64,000 bases of DNA from Mucilaginibacter paludis DSM 18603 (lineage in GTDB: Bacteria; Bacteroidota; Bacteroidia; Sphingobacteriales; Sphingobacteriaceae). Of this stretch, positions 46,929 through 55,918 are shown one piece after another. Location of the stretch: assembly GCF_000166195.2 (NCBI RefSeq), contig NZ_CM001403.1, forward strand, positions 2,746,432 to 2,810,431. Direction: 5' to 3'. The number at the start of each line of letters is the position of its first letter. Within the stretch, counting starts at the first letter, position 1. Made by a program: the position numbers and the translations under genes. Below the pieces are notes generated by a model, which ran no database searches, had not been told where the DNA came from, and saw nothing but the letters and a program-made list of their open reading frames with translations.

Positions 46929-47389
46929 TTGACGCTGTAACCACAACCCATATCCGGATGGACTATTATCAGAGTGACGACCAGCACACCCTGATGATCA
47001 CGCCGGATGAAGCGGATCAATTTTGGGATTGGTTTCAAAACAATGCCGTCGCAATGCAGGTTGACGGCGCGGCCGGGATACAGAATTCACTTTACGTAGT
47101 CGGTGAATGTTTTCATAATGCACAGACCGAGGCGGTGCAAAATGGATCGCGGTATGCAGAAGGTTTTATGGTCGTCAACGGCCACAATTATTTGCACGCC
47201 TTTAATCTGATCGGCGGGCAGGCTGCCGATGTGACGGTCAACAGCCATCCGGATACTTTCCGACAAGACAATGGCGCCCTGCCTAATCAATATTACGGCC
47301 TGGAAATACCACAGGATTTTATTGGTGCGCCCGGCAATATCTGTTTATTGCGACGGTACTTTCTGGCGGCAATGAATCCCGCACCATAA
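46925..47389 (+). CDS. Small protein of unknown function, third gene of the putative defence operon
   Basis: A 154-residue soluble protein (IRMDYYQSDDQHTLMITPDE; ECFHNAQTEAVQNGSRYAEG; VNGHNYLHAFNLIGG). No family is recognised. It is A/N/Q-rich with scattered His and Asp. Its tight coupling (4-nt overlap) to the HEPN-like gene suggests a regulator or chaperone of that protein, but this is a guess. Confidence 0.5.
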   Translation: MIDAVTTTHIRMDYYQSDDQHTLMITPDEADQFWDWFQNNAVAMQVDGAAGIQNSLYVVGECFHNAQTEAVQNGSRYAEGFMVVNGHNYLHAFNLIGGQAADVTVNSHPDTFRQDNGALPNQYYGLEIPQDFIGAPGNICLLRRYFLAAMNPAP

Positions 47390-47441
47390 ATTAAATCGCT
47401 AACTTTAACCTCATCAAATAAACCACCTTATCAGAAAATAG

Positions 47442-49709
47442 ATGGATAAGATCAATTGGGCAAATTATAATTATGACGAATTCGAGTTGTTTTGCAATGC
47501 GTTGTGCACGTTTGAATTTGGAAAGCAATACCGGCCCTATTCAGCACCGGGCCCCGACGGCGGTATAGACGGATCTTTCACAGGTACTTACCAGGGCGAA
47601 ACCGGGGACTGGCGCTTCCAATTTAAGTTTTACCAGGCGGCCAGAAGTGAAGCGGTCAGCAACCTCAAATTCAACCTGAAAAAAGAAGCCGAGAAATTGG
47701 GGAATGAGGCTTTTTTGGTGCTGGCCACCAACGTCGAACTGCTGCCGCAGGAAGTAAAGGCCCTGAAACAGGTTTTTGATGAACAGGTGCTCAAAGACGG
47801 CAAGCAAACCAAACTTTATGTGTGGGACGGCGCAAAACTGTTTACTTTATTTGTTCAATATCCGATCTTGTCCTTATGGCTGAATGACGGCTTTAAGACC
47901 GCGCAACTGCGGGGTTACAAAGAGGTCTATCAGCAAAGTTTAGACGCACAGCATTTTGAGCCGTGGTCAATGTCCAATTTCTTTATAGGGCGCCAGGCTG
48001 ACCTGACGGCACTTGCCGATTTCCTGGACAGCGACAAAACACTCGCGATTATCGTTGGGGACGCTGGTATTGGTAAAACCCGGCTGGTGCTGGAGTTCTT
48101 TAAGCAAAAAGTAGATAACCTAGAAGACTGGACCGCGCTGGTTTTGATCAACCGCGTGATTGATTTTGATAAGATCTACCGCGCGCTGGCGCCGGGCCGG
48201 AAATATGTCGTGTTGATCGATGATGCTCATACCTATGACCCGAAGGTCATCGCAGATATGAAAGCCATCGCCGACAGCCTTAAAAACGTTAAATTAATTT
48301 TGACGAGCCGGAAGCTGGAGGCCAACAATGCGCTCATCCTGTTACGGGAGTACGAAAAACAGAACGCACTGACACTAAAGCTGAATGAGCTGAGCCGGCA
48401 GGAAACAGAAGAAGCCTTTTTAAGGTATATCGGGAACACGGATTACTGGCACTATATCAATCAATTGGTGACCATCTCCTTTGGAAAGCCTATCCTGATC
48501 GTAGCGATGTTGAATGCGATGAACAACCATATCCAGATCAATCAGATCAAGGCCCAGGACTTTTTGAGGGATTATGTTACCAGTTATTTCGAGGCCTTCA
48601 TAGTTAAAGTCAACACCGAACTGGGTATCGAAAAATTCAGGTCTAGGTCGCTGTTGGAAGTGGTTGCGCTGCTGGAGCCCTTTAACTTTACCGACACGGA
48701 GATCAGCGACAAGCTTGGCGGATTGCTGGGCATTGATCCGGGTGCCGTCAGGAATGCGCTGAAAATCCTGATGGAACATGATTACGTCAACGGCCGATAT
48801 GAACAAAGTATCAAGCCCGATTATTACAGTGACATCCTGTTGTCGAATATCGATCAGAACCAGGTCGTCAAATACCTGACGGAATTCGCTCCGATGGCCG
48901 GTAATGTTATCATTAACCTCAGCAGTGTCGATGAGGTGATCAACAATAATGACATCTTAAATGAAATACTGAACATCTACATTCAGCTGATCGAAAGCAC
49001 CGACCAAATCAACCTGGTACGCAGGGTGCTGGACACGATCCAGACGATTACGTTTATCAAACCGGACATTGCCAAAGCCACCATTGACCTGTATTTAAAA
49101 TGCCTGGCAACGGACGGTCATCCGGTTAAAGCAGAATTCGATCATGATAAACAATACAATTATTTCTCGGGTGAAAGCGCTTTGAGCAAAGTGATCACGA
49201 TGCTGGGCTATCTTCAGGAAAGCCCGGCAAACGGGGATTTTGTTTACCGGCGGGCGTTCAGCCTTTATGTTATAACCGGTGAGCAGAAAGTGGCGAATTT
49301 ATTCGCGTTTGATAAAAAAGACATCATCGGTAATTTTGATATGGGGCGGCAGACTTTCTTTGTCAAAGAATTCGCCCGGAAGTTCAAAGGCTATCATGAA
49401 AAGGAACTGGCTTTCGGCTTGCTTTGTTTGAAGGCGATGTCGGCATTGGATTTTACGATCACCGAATGGAGCGCAGTTAACCGCGAAAGTTTGACGATCA
49501 CCACCTACTTCCTGCCGGAGACCCCGGCTGTTAAAAATTTCAGGAAGCTGCTGATCGAGCTGCTGGTCCAGGTTTATGTTGCCCCTGAAACGGTTACGAT
49601 GCATACAGAGACCCTCAACAGCCTCATCGATCTTCCTATGGGAATTTTCGCCACCGAACGCAATACGAAGCCCTATCGTATTCTAGGTTTCGAACAATTC
49701 CAAATTTAA
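47442..49709 (+). CDS. Mrr-like nuclease / STAND NTPase, N-terminal part (gene cut by IS110)
   Basis: A 755-residue part of a larger protein. The N-terminal Mrr-type fold has GPDGGIDG (37-44) and QFKF (60-63). The STAND ATPase follows: a conserved FIGR entry, Walker A IIVGDAGIGKTR (about 202-213), Walker B YVVLIDDAH (about 254-262) and LILTSR. A winged helix and helical repeats follow. The reading frame ends within the IS110 end; the remaining coding sequence resumes at 51002. The layout resembles Avs-type (Mrr-STAND) antiphage ATPases, but no homology search was done. Confidence 0.72.
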   Translation: MDKINWANYNYDEFELFCNALCTFEFGKQYRPYSAPGPDGGIDGSFTGTYQGETGDWRFQFKFYQAARSEAVSNLKFNLKKEAEKLGNEAFLVLATNVELLPQEVKALKQVFDEQVLKDGKQTKLYVWDGAKLFTLFVQYPILSLWLNDGFKTAQLRGYKEVYQQSLDAQHFEPWSMSNFFIGRQADLTALADFLDSDKTLAIIVGDAGIGKTRLVLEFFKQKVDNLEDWTALVLINRVIDFDKIYRALAPGRKYVVLIDDAHTYDPKVIADMKAIADSLKNVKLILTSRKLEANNALILLREYEKQNALTLKLNELSRQETEEAFLRYIGNTDYWHYINQLVTISFGKPILIVAMLNAMNNHIQINQIKAQDFLRDYVTSYFEAFIVKVNTELGIEKFRSRSLLEVVALLEPFNFTDTEISDKLGGLLGIDPGAVRNALKILMEHDYVNGRYEQSIKPDYYSDILLSNIDQNQVVKYLTEFAPMAGNVIINLSSVDEVINNNDILNEILNIYIQLIESTDQINLVRRVLDTIQTITFIKPDIAKATIDLYLKCLATDGHPVKAEFDHDKQYNYFSGESALSKVITMLGYLQESPANGDFVYRRAFSLYVITGEQKVANLFAFDKKDIIGNFDMGRQTFFVKEFARKFKGYHEKELAFGLLCLKAMSALDFTITEWSAVNRESLTITTYFLPETPAVKNFRKLLIELLVQVYVAPETVTMHTETLNSLIDLPMGIFATERNTKPYRILGFEQFQI

Positions 49710-49724
49710 TTTAAAAAAGATATT

Positions 49725-50717
49725 TTAAGCTGACCTTCGATAGTTTTCAACATACATTTCTCCCCTTTTCACTAAGGAGAACATTCGTAGTATCAGTTTG
49801 AATTTTATATTGTTTAGCACCAACCCATATTCTTTATTCTGCATCTTGCGCTCTGCGTATGCCCTGATTTCGGGGTCATGCTGCATAGCTGTTTTAGCTG
49901 CCTGGTTAAGTTCCTGTTTCAATTCCTTTTGCGCTAGGTTGCTTGTTCGCCTTCGTCCTTTTTTACTTGTTCCCGAGGTATGCTCAAAGGGAATCACCCC
50001 TACATATACAGCATAGTGCCTCGCGTCAGGAAAGCTTGTAAAATTCTCCGTGTAGGCTATGGTCATCCAACCATTCACTGCGCCTATGCCTTTAATGCTG
50101 GTGATGATCCGGTAATTCAGATACATCTGCTCATTGCTTTTGATCAGTTCCATGATCCGCGATTCTAGCTCCTTGATATATTCCGAATTGGCATCTCTTT
50201 TTTCGTTAGATATACGGACGATCATATCCTGGTTACTTACCTCATACATATGTTTCCGCTCACCAACAGAGCTCTGATATCCAGCACTTTCCCGTACCAA
50301 TCGTTTACGGAATGAAAGCAAGGTCTTAAGCTCTAAGATTTTATTATCCAACAACTTAGATGGTTCAAGACGCTTGATCTTATCTTCTCCATACTGACCG
50401 ATCCGGAATGCGTCGGCCCTATCGCTTTTGCCCCTGATCATACCCATCGATTGCTTAATCTCTAGTCCAGGCACCCGCCGATAAGCTATAGACTGTGACT
50501 CGCAAAACTGGATGAAACGGTATTCATAACCGCCGGTATATTCCAGTACGATAAACGTTTCCCGTAAATCGATCAGGTTGGTTTTGCACCATTTTTTAAA
50601 CTTGCCGAATCCTTCACTATTGTTATCGATGTGAACGAACAGCTTACGCTCCGACCAACAGATATCGACCGTCTTTTTTGATACATCGACACCTAAAACA
50701 ACATTCCATGTTTTCAT
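49725..50717 (-). CDS. IS110-family DEDD transposase
   Basis: A 330-residue transposase. The N-terminal RuvC-like domain has Asp in GVDVSKKTVDI, Glu in IVLEYTGGYEYRF, and the Asp pair in GKSDRADAFRIGQYG. The C-terminal Tnp domain has IKGIGAVNGWMTIAYTENF and YVGVIPFEHTSGTSKKGRR, with the Ser of the second motif as the likely nucleophile. IS110 enzymes recombine DNA using a bridge RNA from the non-coding end. No defects are visible. Confidence 0.94.
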   Translation of the reverse strand: MKTWNVVLGVDVSKKTVDICWSERKLFVHIDNNSEGFGKFKKWCKTNLIDLRETFIVLEYTGGYEYRFIQFCESQSIAYRRVPGLEIKQSMGMIRGKSDRADAFRIGQYGEDKIKRLEPSKLLDNKILELKTLLSFRKRLVRESAGYQSSVGERKHMYEVSNQDMIVRISNEKRDANSEYIKELESRIMELIKSNEQMYLNYRIITSIKGIGAVNGWMTIAYTENFTSFPDARHYAVYVGVIPFEHTSGTSKKGRRRTSNLAQKELKQELNQAAKTAMQHDPEIRAYAERKMQNKEYGLVLNNIKFKLILRMFSLVKRGEMYVENYRRSA

Positions 50718-50970
50718 ACGTTTGTGTTTTGATCAATTAATTTAATTGCCTTTTGCCAATCACCTTTGATAAATCAATGGAATTATTCTAGCTGGGCCTT
50801 GGGCAATCTTAAAAAGGCAGGGAACTAATACGACGATTGGTTCTAAAAACCAGGAATGACAAAAGTTCACCCTGCCTTTTTTATAACTTATCCACAAACT
50901 CTTTAGTTTTTAACACCCCCCTGCACCCCCCGTTTTCAACAATAACAATTGCTATTAATTATTATCTTTA
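50718..50970 (-). ncRNA. Candidate IS110 bridge RNA region
   Basis: The 253-nt non-coding region upstream of the transposase is where bridge RNAs lie in IS110-group elements. It holds a 12-bp perfect inverted repeat (AAAAAGGCAGGG at 50811-50822 and CCCTGCCTTTTT at 50870-50881) with a smaller hairpin inside (TTGGTT...AACCA around 50837-50852). The precise RNA ends and guide loops cannot be assigned from one sequence. Confidence 0.42.
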
Positions 50971-51001
50971 GACCAAAGGCAATGACAGCGAGATCAAATC
51001 C

Positions 51002-52549
51002 GTGCTGGCATTTTTAACAAGCCAGGCCGATACCTTCAACCTGCTGGACCGCAAGGAAATCCTAGAGAAGCTCTATTGGTTTGTCAAATGGGGGGCGTCG
51101 CCGGCTTTGGTCAAACAGATCGACGGCGTCAAAGAAGCGCTCAAACCCAAAAACCTTGTTGAGCGCTTGTCGCAACTCTTTTCAAAAGCCGAGATAAGTA
51201 TTCTCGACATGCCGAATGTAGAAAAGTATGTTGCAGATCGCTGCGAAGAGATCGTCCAAACGGCGGATGAGGAGTTATTGGCCGACAGTATTATCGCTTA
51301 CCTTGAACCGCAGCCCTATCCGCCGCATTATTACTGGGTTTTTCAAAATGTCCTGGAAATGAAATATCCGGACTATGCAAAGGTACTGCACGACAGGATG
51401 TTCAAAGCTTCGATGAAGCTGTACGGCATGTATGGTTCGAGGATATTAGGCAGCTTCTACTATCTCCACCACGACCAGGATTTTTTCTGGAACCAGGTCA
51501 GCGCGCTTCAGCGGCTTAATACAGCCGAGGCCGACAATACCATTTTAACGGTATATGCCCAGCGTGTGCCGGACAAAACCGACGTATCGCTAAAGGATGC
51601 GGAACTGATTGTTGCGATTTTCAATAAGGGTAACAAGGAAAACAACTACATCCTCTCGATGGCGATCCAGCTGATTTTTGCAGCCAAATACCCGCAGGCG
51701 CTGAAGATTTGCCAGCGGTATCTCGCGCGGGCGGAACAGCGGCAGTCCGAAATGTTCTTCATCAGGCTCAGCGACAATCAGACGGTTACTTCAGCCCAGA
51801 TGGCGGACCTGATCTTAAACCACACGATCCGGTATTACCTGACCTATGAGATAGAACGCTGTCTGAACCGAGTGCTTAAGGAACAAGGCATCGATGTGGT
51901 ATTTGACTACCTGTTAAAACGATACGCCCATAAAAAGGATTTGGTGATTAACACAAGGACGCTCAGTGGCTATGAATTCGTGCCGCAGGGTGACCATTCG
52001 CAGTTGTTCGACCAAGCGGAAGGCCTCAAATTGTCGATGTATAAAAAGGCGCTGGAATGGTACCTGGATATTGACGGTGAAGGCGGTCATTTGTTTTACG
52101 CGAAGAATATGCTGGAATACCTGCAACCCTCGCAGCTTTTCGACCGGCCTTTATTTGATTATTATAAATTCCAGATTGAAACATTCACTACCGACGGCGA
52201 GCGCCTGGAACGCTTATTAGATTCGCTCAGCATATTCCACCACAAGGACGAAATGCTTGTCCAACTGATTGTTGATGCTTTTGATTTTGTGAATGACTTC
52301 CAGGATGTAAGCGAGGAACAATACAAGCGGCTGCGCTATGAATGCTATTCCGCACTGACCACAATGGGTGTGAAGTCCGGGACAGCAGGGCAGCCATTCC
52401 AGGTCGATCTTGATCTCAAAAATTTACTAGAATCGTTTATGCAGCGACTGCCTGACAGCTTGCCTGTAAAACAGTTTCTGAAAGAAGTACTAAAATCCGT
52501 TAATGCGGATATTGACCGTGGCCTTGACCGAGAAAACTTAACATGGTAG
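51002..52549 (+). CDS. STAND protein, C-terminal part separated by IS110
   Basis: A 515-residue frame opening at GTG; the true N-terminal continuation lies 5' of the IS. In-frame codons TKGNDSEIKS just upstream belong to the original gene and end at an IS-derived stop. The protein is all helical repeats (PPHYYWVFQNVLEMKYPDYA; KYPQALKICQRYLARAEQRQ), as expected for the sensor half of a STAND protein. Alone it is unlikely to work. It overlaps the next gene by 7 nt, so the operon continued through it. Confidence 0.65.
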   Translation: MLAFLTSQADTFNLLDRKEILEKLYWFVKWGASPALVKQIDGVKEALKPKNLVERLSQLFSKAEISILDMPNVEKYVADRCEEIVQTADEELLADSIIAYLEPQPYPPHYYWVFQNVLEMKYPDYAKVLHDRMFKASMKLYGMYGSRILGSFYYLHHDQDFFWNQVSALQRLNTAEADNTILTVYAQRVPDKTDVSLKDAELIVAIFNKGNKENNYILSMAIQLIFAAKYPQALKICQRYLARAEQRQSEMFFIRLSDNQTVTSAQMADLILNHTIRYYLTYEIERCLNRVLKEQGIDVVFDYLLKRYAHKKDLVINTRTLSGYEFVPQGDHSQLFDQAEGLKLSMYKKALEWYLDIDGEGGHLFYAKNMLEYLQPSQLFDRPLFDYYKFQIETFTTDGERLERLLDSLSIFHHKDEMLVQLIVDAFDFVNDFQDVSEEQYKRLRYECYSALTTMGVKSGTAGQPFQVDLDLKNLLESFMQRLPDSLPVKQFLKEVLKSVNADIDRGLDRENLTW

Positions 52550-53367
52550 TCACCAAAACCCGAACCTTGTCAGATTTTGCCAGGCAAAAGAATGACCTGA
52601 TCACGCTGTTGGCCGCTAAAACCGCAGCCGCCAAAGTAACCGCCATCAATAAAAATATCGATAATAAATTCAGCCCGGACGCAGCAAACGTGAACGCAGT
52701 ACTGAATGCCATTGAAGCGAAATTCAAAAAATGCGAAGCGATCTATTACAACTATTTTGAAGATGCCGATCATGGTGTCTTGTCGGGCAATATTACGACG
52801 CTCCCGGTGGGTGTCGACAGTACGCTGATCGACGGTACGGCGGTTATCAACTATTACTTTTCGGTTGATGACCGCTATGCCTATAAGGACATGGTGGACG
52901 GCAATTTTCAGACCTTTATCCTGACCATCGCGTCCATGTATGAAAACCTGGTGACGTTGGCAGAGATATTTTTAAGAAAAGTGATGGTTTATATTAAGAA
53001 ACCCCTTAGCTCCCCGTTACGGGATTACTTGGATTATCTGAAGCTGATGATCAGCCTGGGTTACCGTAACAATGACCGGCTGAATATTTGCATGACTTCG
53101 GCTGATCCATTTTTCATAAAATACCTTGAACAGATCAATTTATTGCGGAATAAGTTTGTTCACGGGGTTTCCATTAACCTGGAATCTGACAACTACAATT
53201 ACTATGTGGCTGCTATGGTGAATACATTTACCCCAAAATCAGCAGACCTTTTGTTGCATGTGTTTACCAAAGCGATCCTGGACAATACCGGGGCCTTTAT
53301 CATTGATCTAATGACTGCATTGGAGAAATCGAGTAAACACCATCTGAAATACATACCAGCTAATTAG
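52543..53367 (+). CDS. HEPN-domain protein, last gene of the putative defence operon
   Basis: A 274-residue helical protein. INLLRNKFVHGVSIN carries the Rx4H motif (R202, H207), the signature of HEPN RNases. It overlaps the STAND gene by 7 nt, so expression was coupled to the sensor, fitting an effector controlled by it. Expression may be affected by the upstream IS. It differs in sequence from the HEPN proteins at 38915 and 45714. Confidence 0.65.
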   Translation: MVVTKTRTLSDFARQKNDLITLLAAKTAAAKVTAINKNIDNKFSPDAANVNAVLNAIEAKFKKCEAIYYNYFEDADHGVLSGNITTLPVGVDSTLIDGTAVINYYFSVDDRYAYKDMVDGNFQTFILTIASMYENLVTLAEIFLRKVMVYIKKPLSSPLRDYLDYLKLMISLGYRNNDRLNICMTSADPFFIKYLEQINLLRNKFVHGVSINLESDNYNYYVAAMVNTFTPKSADLLLHVFTKAILDNTGAFIIDLMTALEKSSKHHLKYIPAN

Positions 53368-53985
53368 TCTTCATGAATATTTATTGCAAAAAATTAAATT
53401 GCGGATTATTTCAAGTAACTACCTAAATTATAATTAAAAAAGCGTTGGCATTAATAAATTTTGGACAAGACTTAGAACCTATGCGAGTGAATCAATGTGT
53501 GCTTCTCAAAGTAACTTTTCCAAAGATTTGAATGTAATTACATCTTTAAGTTTGCGAGTTTATGTCAATAAGAGATAACTATTTATTATCATATCCCATT
53601 GATAGCTTTTTTAAAAGCATTGACATTTCATTGTTTGAAAAATCAATGCTTGGGGTGCATTGGCAGTCTGCTTAACGGTCATCAGACATTATACATGTAC
53701 TGTTAAAGGTACTATTGGGAAATCCCTCTTTCTTCAATACGAGAATGAGATTTACAAATCCAAATCGTCGATTAAATGCCAATCAGACAGGAAATAGTTT
53801 GAGATTTGTACAGTAGCCACCACAAACAAAAACAGGCCTCTTTCTATCTAAAAGGCACATTTCGTGGCATAGGGCCATTTCGTCGGGCTGTTCTGTCGAT
53901 GGGTTTTATTCAATTTTTTGTTTAACTCCGCGTAATTACGTTACAAATACGTTACGATCTTTTTGCGCCTAAAGCATTGCCTTGC
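53368..53985. other. Non-coding right edge of the cargo
   Basis: About 620 bp with no convincing gene. It has an 8-bp inverted repeat (AAGCATTG at 53615-53622, CAATGCTT at 53644-53651), and TACGTTAC-like repeats around 53937-53960. A 37-codon frame at about 53560 (MSIRDNYLLSYPIDSFFKSI...) may be a gene relic. The sequence then enters the right copy of the flanking repeat. Confidence 0.4.
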
Positions 53986-54097
53986 CATCCGGAATTAGTT
54001 AATCAGCTTGGCGAGGCGGTCCGGCGCGCAAGGCAAAACAATAAAATTTTAGAATTGAGCTAAGGATTTGGTTATCTGCGACGTTGCATCTGCATAT
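53986..54097 (+). repeat. Right copy of the ~112-bp repeat flanking the cargo island
   Basis: Encodes the last 26 residues of a second PH-domain protein (HPELVNQLGEAVRRARQNNK then ILELS and stop) and the following ~35 bp. It differs from the left copy by scattered changes, some amino-acid altering, so the two come from related but distinct ICE backbones rather than a recent duplication. Confidence 0.75.
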
Positions 54098-54302
54098 GGT
54101 GGCGAAACAGGCGCTCCTGGCTTTCCCTTAACTCCGTTTTCCGGTTACGGTGACGCACCCAGGCGGCAAACAGTGACCATACTATACCCGCGACTACAAA
54201 TGCAGTTATGTAACCGGTTAAGAGGTTTTTTGAAAACAAAGCTCCCCAAAATGCGCCGGTTGTAATAAACACGGCTAAAACAAAAAAGATGAACGTTCTC
54301 AT
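54072..54302 (-). CDS. Small two-helix membrane protein
   Basis: A 76-residue protein with two transmembrane helices (TFIFFVLAVFITTGAFWGAL; TGYITAFVVAGIVWSLFAAW) and a basic tail ending in QMQRRR. The same C-terminal codons occur on the minus strand next to the left repeat (MQIQRRR), where the rest is lost. That suggests it originally lay directly downstream of the PH-domain gene. Function unknown. Confidence 0.5.
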   Translation of the reverse strand: MRTFIFFVLAVFITTGAFWGALFSKNLLTGYITAFVVAGIVWSLFAAWVRHRNRKTELRESQERLFRHHMQMQRRR

Positions 54303-54365
54303 AAGTCTAAATTGCTAATTAATTTAGTTAATTCCAAAAGAAATTTTCCTCAAATAATGATTATT

Positions 54366-54395
54366 AAAGGCCCTGATATTTTATACCGGGCCTTT
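54366..54395. terminator. Bidirectional-looking intrinsic terminator after the integrase gene
   Basis: AAAGGCCC and GGGCCTTT form a perfect 8-bp stem with a 14-nt loop, 13 nt past the end of the integrase gene on the minus strand. Confidence 0.6.
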
Positions 54396-54407
54396 CTTCT
54401 TGACTTT

Positions 54408-55727
54408 TCATGCCTGTAACTTCGGTAATTCAATTTGGTTAAACAAAATTCTTACAGTTGCAAAGGGATCATCGTCCTGTTTCTTATCCAAACTCCTTAA
54501 TAGATTAAGCACGGCATCCTGTACCTCATCTACAATACTCCAATCCTTATCCAAATAAATATCAGTCGTAGTTCGCCCATGATCTACATGATTAAGCGCT
54601 AACGCAACATCATCTTTGGACATCCTGCATTTGTTTCGAGCAAGGTTGCCAAAAGTGTGTCGTGCCCAATAATAGGTTATCCCCGATAATTCCGTTGTTT
54701 TACACACCTCGACCATCCCCTCACTTAATGCTGCATTTAAGTTTCCTATCGTAGCATATCTTTCACCCAGGCAATCACCATATTTTGAAAGTAGACCAAC
54801 AGCCTCAGACGGTACCTGAATACTGATAAAAGCCTTGTCCTTACGTTTTCCTTTAGTCTTTGAGCGGTTGTATTCCATCCGTCCATTGCGTACTACATAT
54901 CGCGAATGGTACAGATCAACAGCGTTGATACCGCATAGATAGAACGACAGCATAAACATGTCTCTGGCAAGTTCTGCCCGGCTACCCGCCTTGACCTTAC
55001 AATCCCTAATCAATTTTACTTGTTCAATTTCGATGTTACGTTTCTTGGTTTCCGGGGCATCAACAATCTTATACTCCGTAAAGGGACTATAAGTAATCAA
55101 GGTGATTCCTAACGATGGTTTATTGTAATAAGCCATTGCTGCGGAAAACAAACCCCTGAAGTCTCTTAAATAATTATGTACGCCTGCATCGGATATGCCT
55201 TTTGTTTCTATTGTATAGGTTTTACCAAATTGATTAGTGCGTTCCATTTTCCGGGCACCTCTTAAATAGCGTTCATACGCATAGAGAGTTCGCAAAGTAA
55301 TTTCTTCTATAGGCAATGACTTCCTGTTAAAAAAATCCTGCAAACTATTAGCAACCGTATTATAGTTGGTTGCGCTCTTTACCTGGCCATTTGCTTTTAA
55401 CGTATTGATATGGATTTGACAGAATTGAAGAAAATCCACACTCTCATTCGATTTCGATAGATATTCCTTTAAATCCTTGGCCGTATAAAAATCAAGTTTA
55501 TTACCGAGCCTGCTTATTTCTTCGCGGTAGCCATCAAGGGTATTGTTTAAAACCTTTAAGATAAAGGTGTCCTTTATCTCTAATGACTTTGTGAGTTTCT
55601 TATCAGATACATAATGCTCTGTATCCATAAAAACCCGTTCTGTTTTGTGGTAAACGCAAATTTTTACGTTGTAGGTACCATCTGCCTTTTTGTGGTGCTT
55701 AAATACTTTAGCGCTTAAAGTGGCCAT
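54408..55727 (-). CDS. Tyrosine recombinase (ICE integrase)
   Basis: A 439-residue integrase. It has the N-terminal arm-binding type domain of Bacteroidota integrases, a SAM-like core-binding domain (DFLQFCQIHINTLKANGQVK), and the catalytic domain. Readable residues: YYWARHTFGNLARN for box II Arg, LNHVDHGRTTTDIYL with the nucleophile Tyr. The first Arg box reads FYLCGINAVDL without Arg, as described for IntDOT. It lies about 190 bp from the tRNA-Asn fragment and probably drives integration of the large ICE. Confidence 0.9.
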   Translation of the reverse strand: MATLSAKVFKHHKKADGTYNVKICVYHKTERVFMDTEHYVSDKKLTKSLEIKDTFILKVLNNTLDGYREEISRLGNKLDFYTAKDLKEYLSKSNESVDFLQFCQIHINTLKANGQVKSATNYNTVANSLQDFFNRKSLPIEEITLRTLYAYERYLRGARKMERTNQFGKTYTIETKGISDAGVHNYLRDFRGLFSAAMAYYNKPSLGITLITYSPFTEYKIVDAPETKKRNIEIEQVKLIRDCKVKAGSRAELARDMFMLSFYLCGINAVDLYHSRYVVRNGRMEYNRSKTKGKRKDKAFISIQVPSEAVGLLSKYGDCLGERYATIGNLNAALSEGMVEVCKTTELSGITYYWARHTFGNLARNKCRMSKDDVALALNHVDHGRTTTDIYLDKDWSIVDEVQDAVLNLLRSLDKKQDDDPFATVRILFNQIELPKLQA

Positions 55728-55893
55728 AAATCAGTGATTTAACCACGAAACTCTGTTACATATTTGTAACAAAACCCCGTGAAGTTTAACAAAAAACCCT
55801 GTAAAACCTAAAATTTGAAAGTATAGCCTCTGATAAGTCAGAATGACAAAAAGTGCATTTTTTGCACTAAATAGGCCATTTTTGTATAAAAAA

Positions 55894-55915
55894 AGCCCCA
55901 CAGACGTGTGGGGCT
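55894..55915 (-). terminator. Terminator hairpin after the tRNA-Asn fragment
   Basis: AGCCCCACA-GACG-TGTGGGGCT is a perfect 9-bp stem directly after the CCA end on the minus strand, followed there by a T-tract. It was probably the tRNA gene's own terminator. Confidence 0.65.
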
Positions 55916-55918
55916 TGG

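Larger units (their letters stand above)
49703..50970 (-). mobile_element. IS110-family insertion inside the STAND gene
   Basis: The limits are approximate, taken from where the flanking protein stops and resumes: CAA-TTC-CA on the left and G-ACC-AAA-GGC on the right would rejoin in frame. No terminal inverted repeats are visible, as usual for IS110. The left non-coding end is very short (about 20 nt) and the other, upstream of the transposase, about 250 nt. It encodes one intact DEDD transposase and a candidate bridge RNA. Insertion splits a gene of about 1270 codons. Confidence 0.8.

Noticed and set aside
53560..53675. 37-codon frame (MSIRDNYLLSYPIDSFFKSI...)
   Set aside because: Protein-like in appearance but too short and without context; possibly a relic, not a gene.
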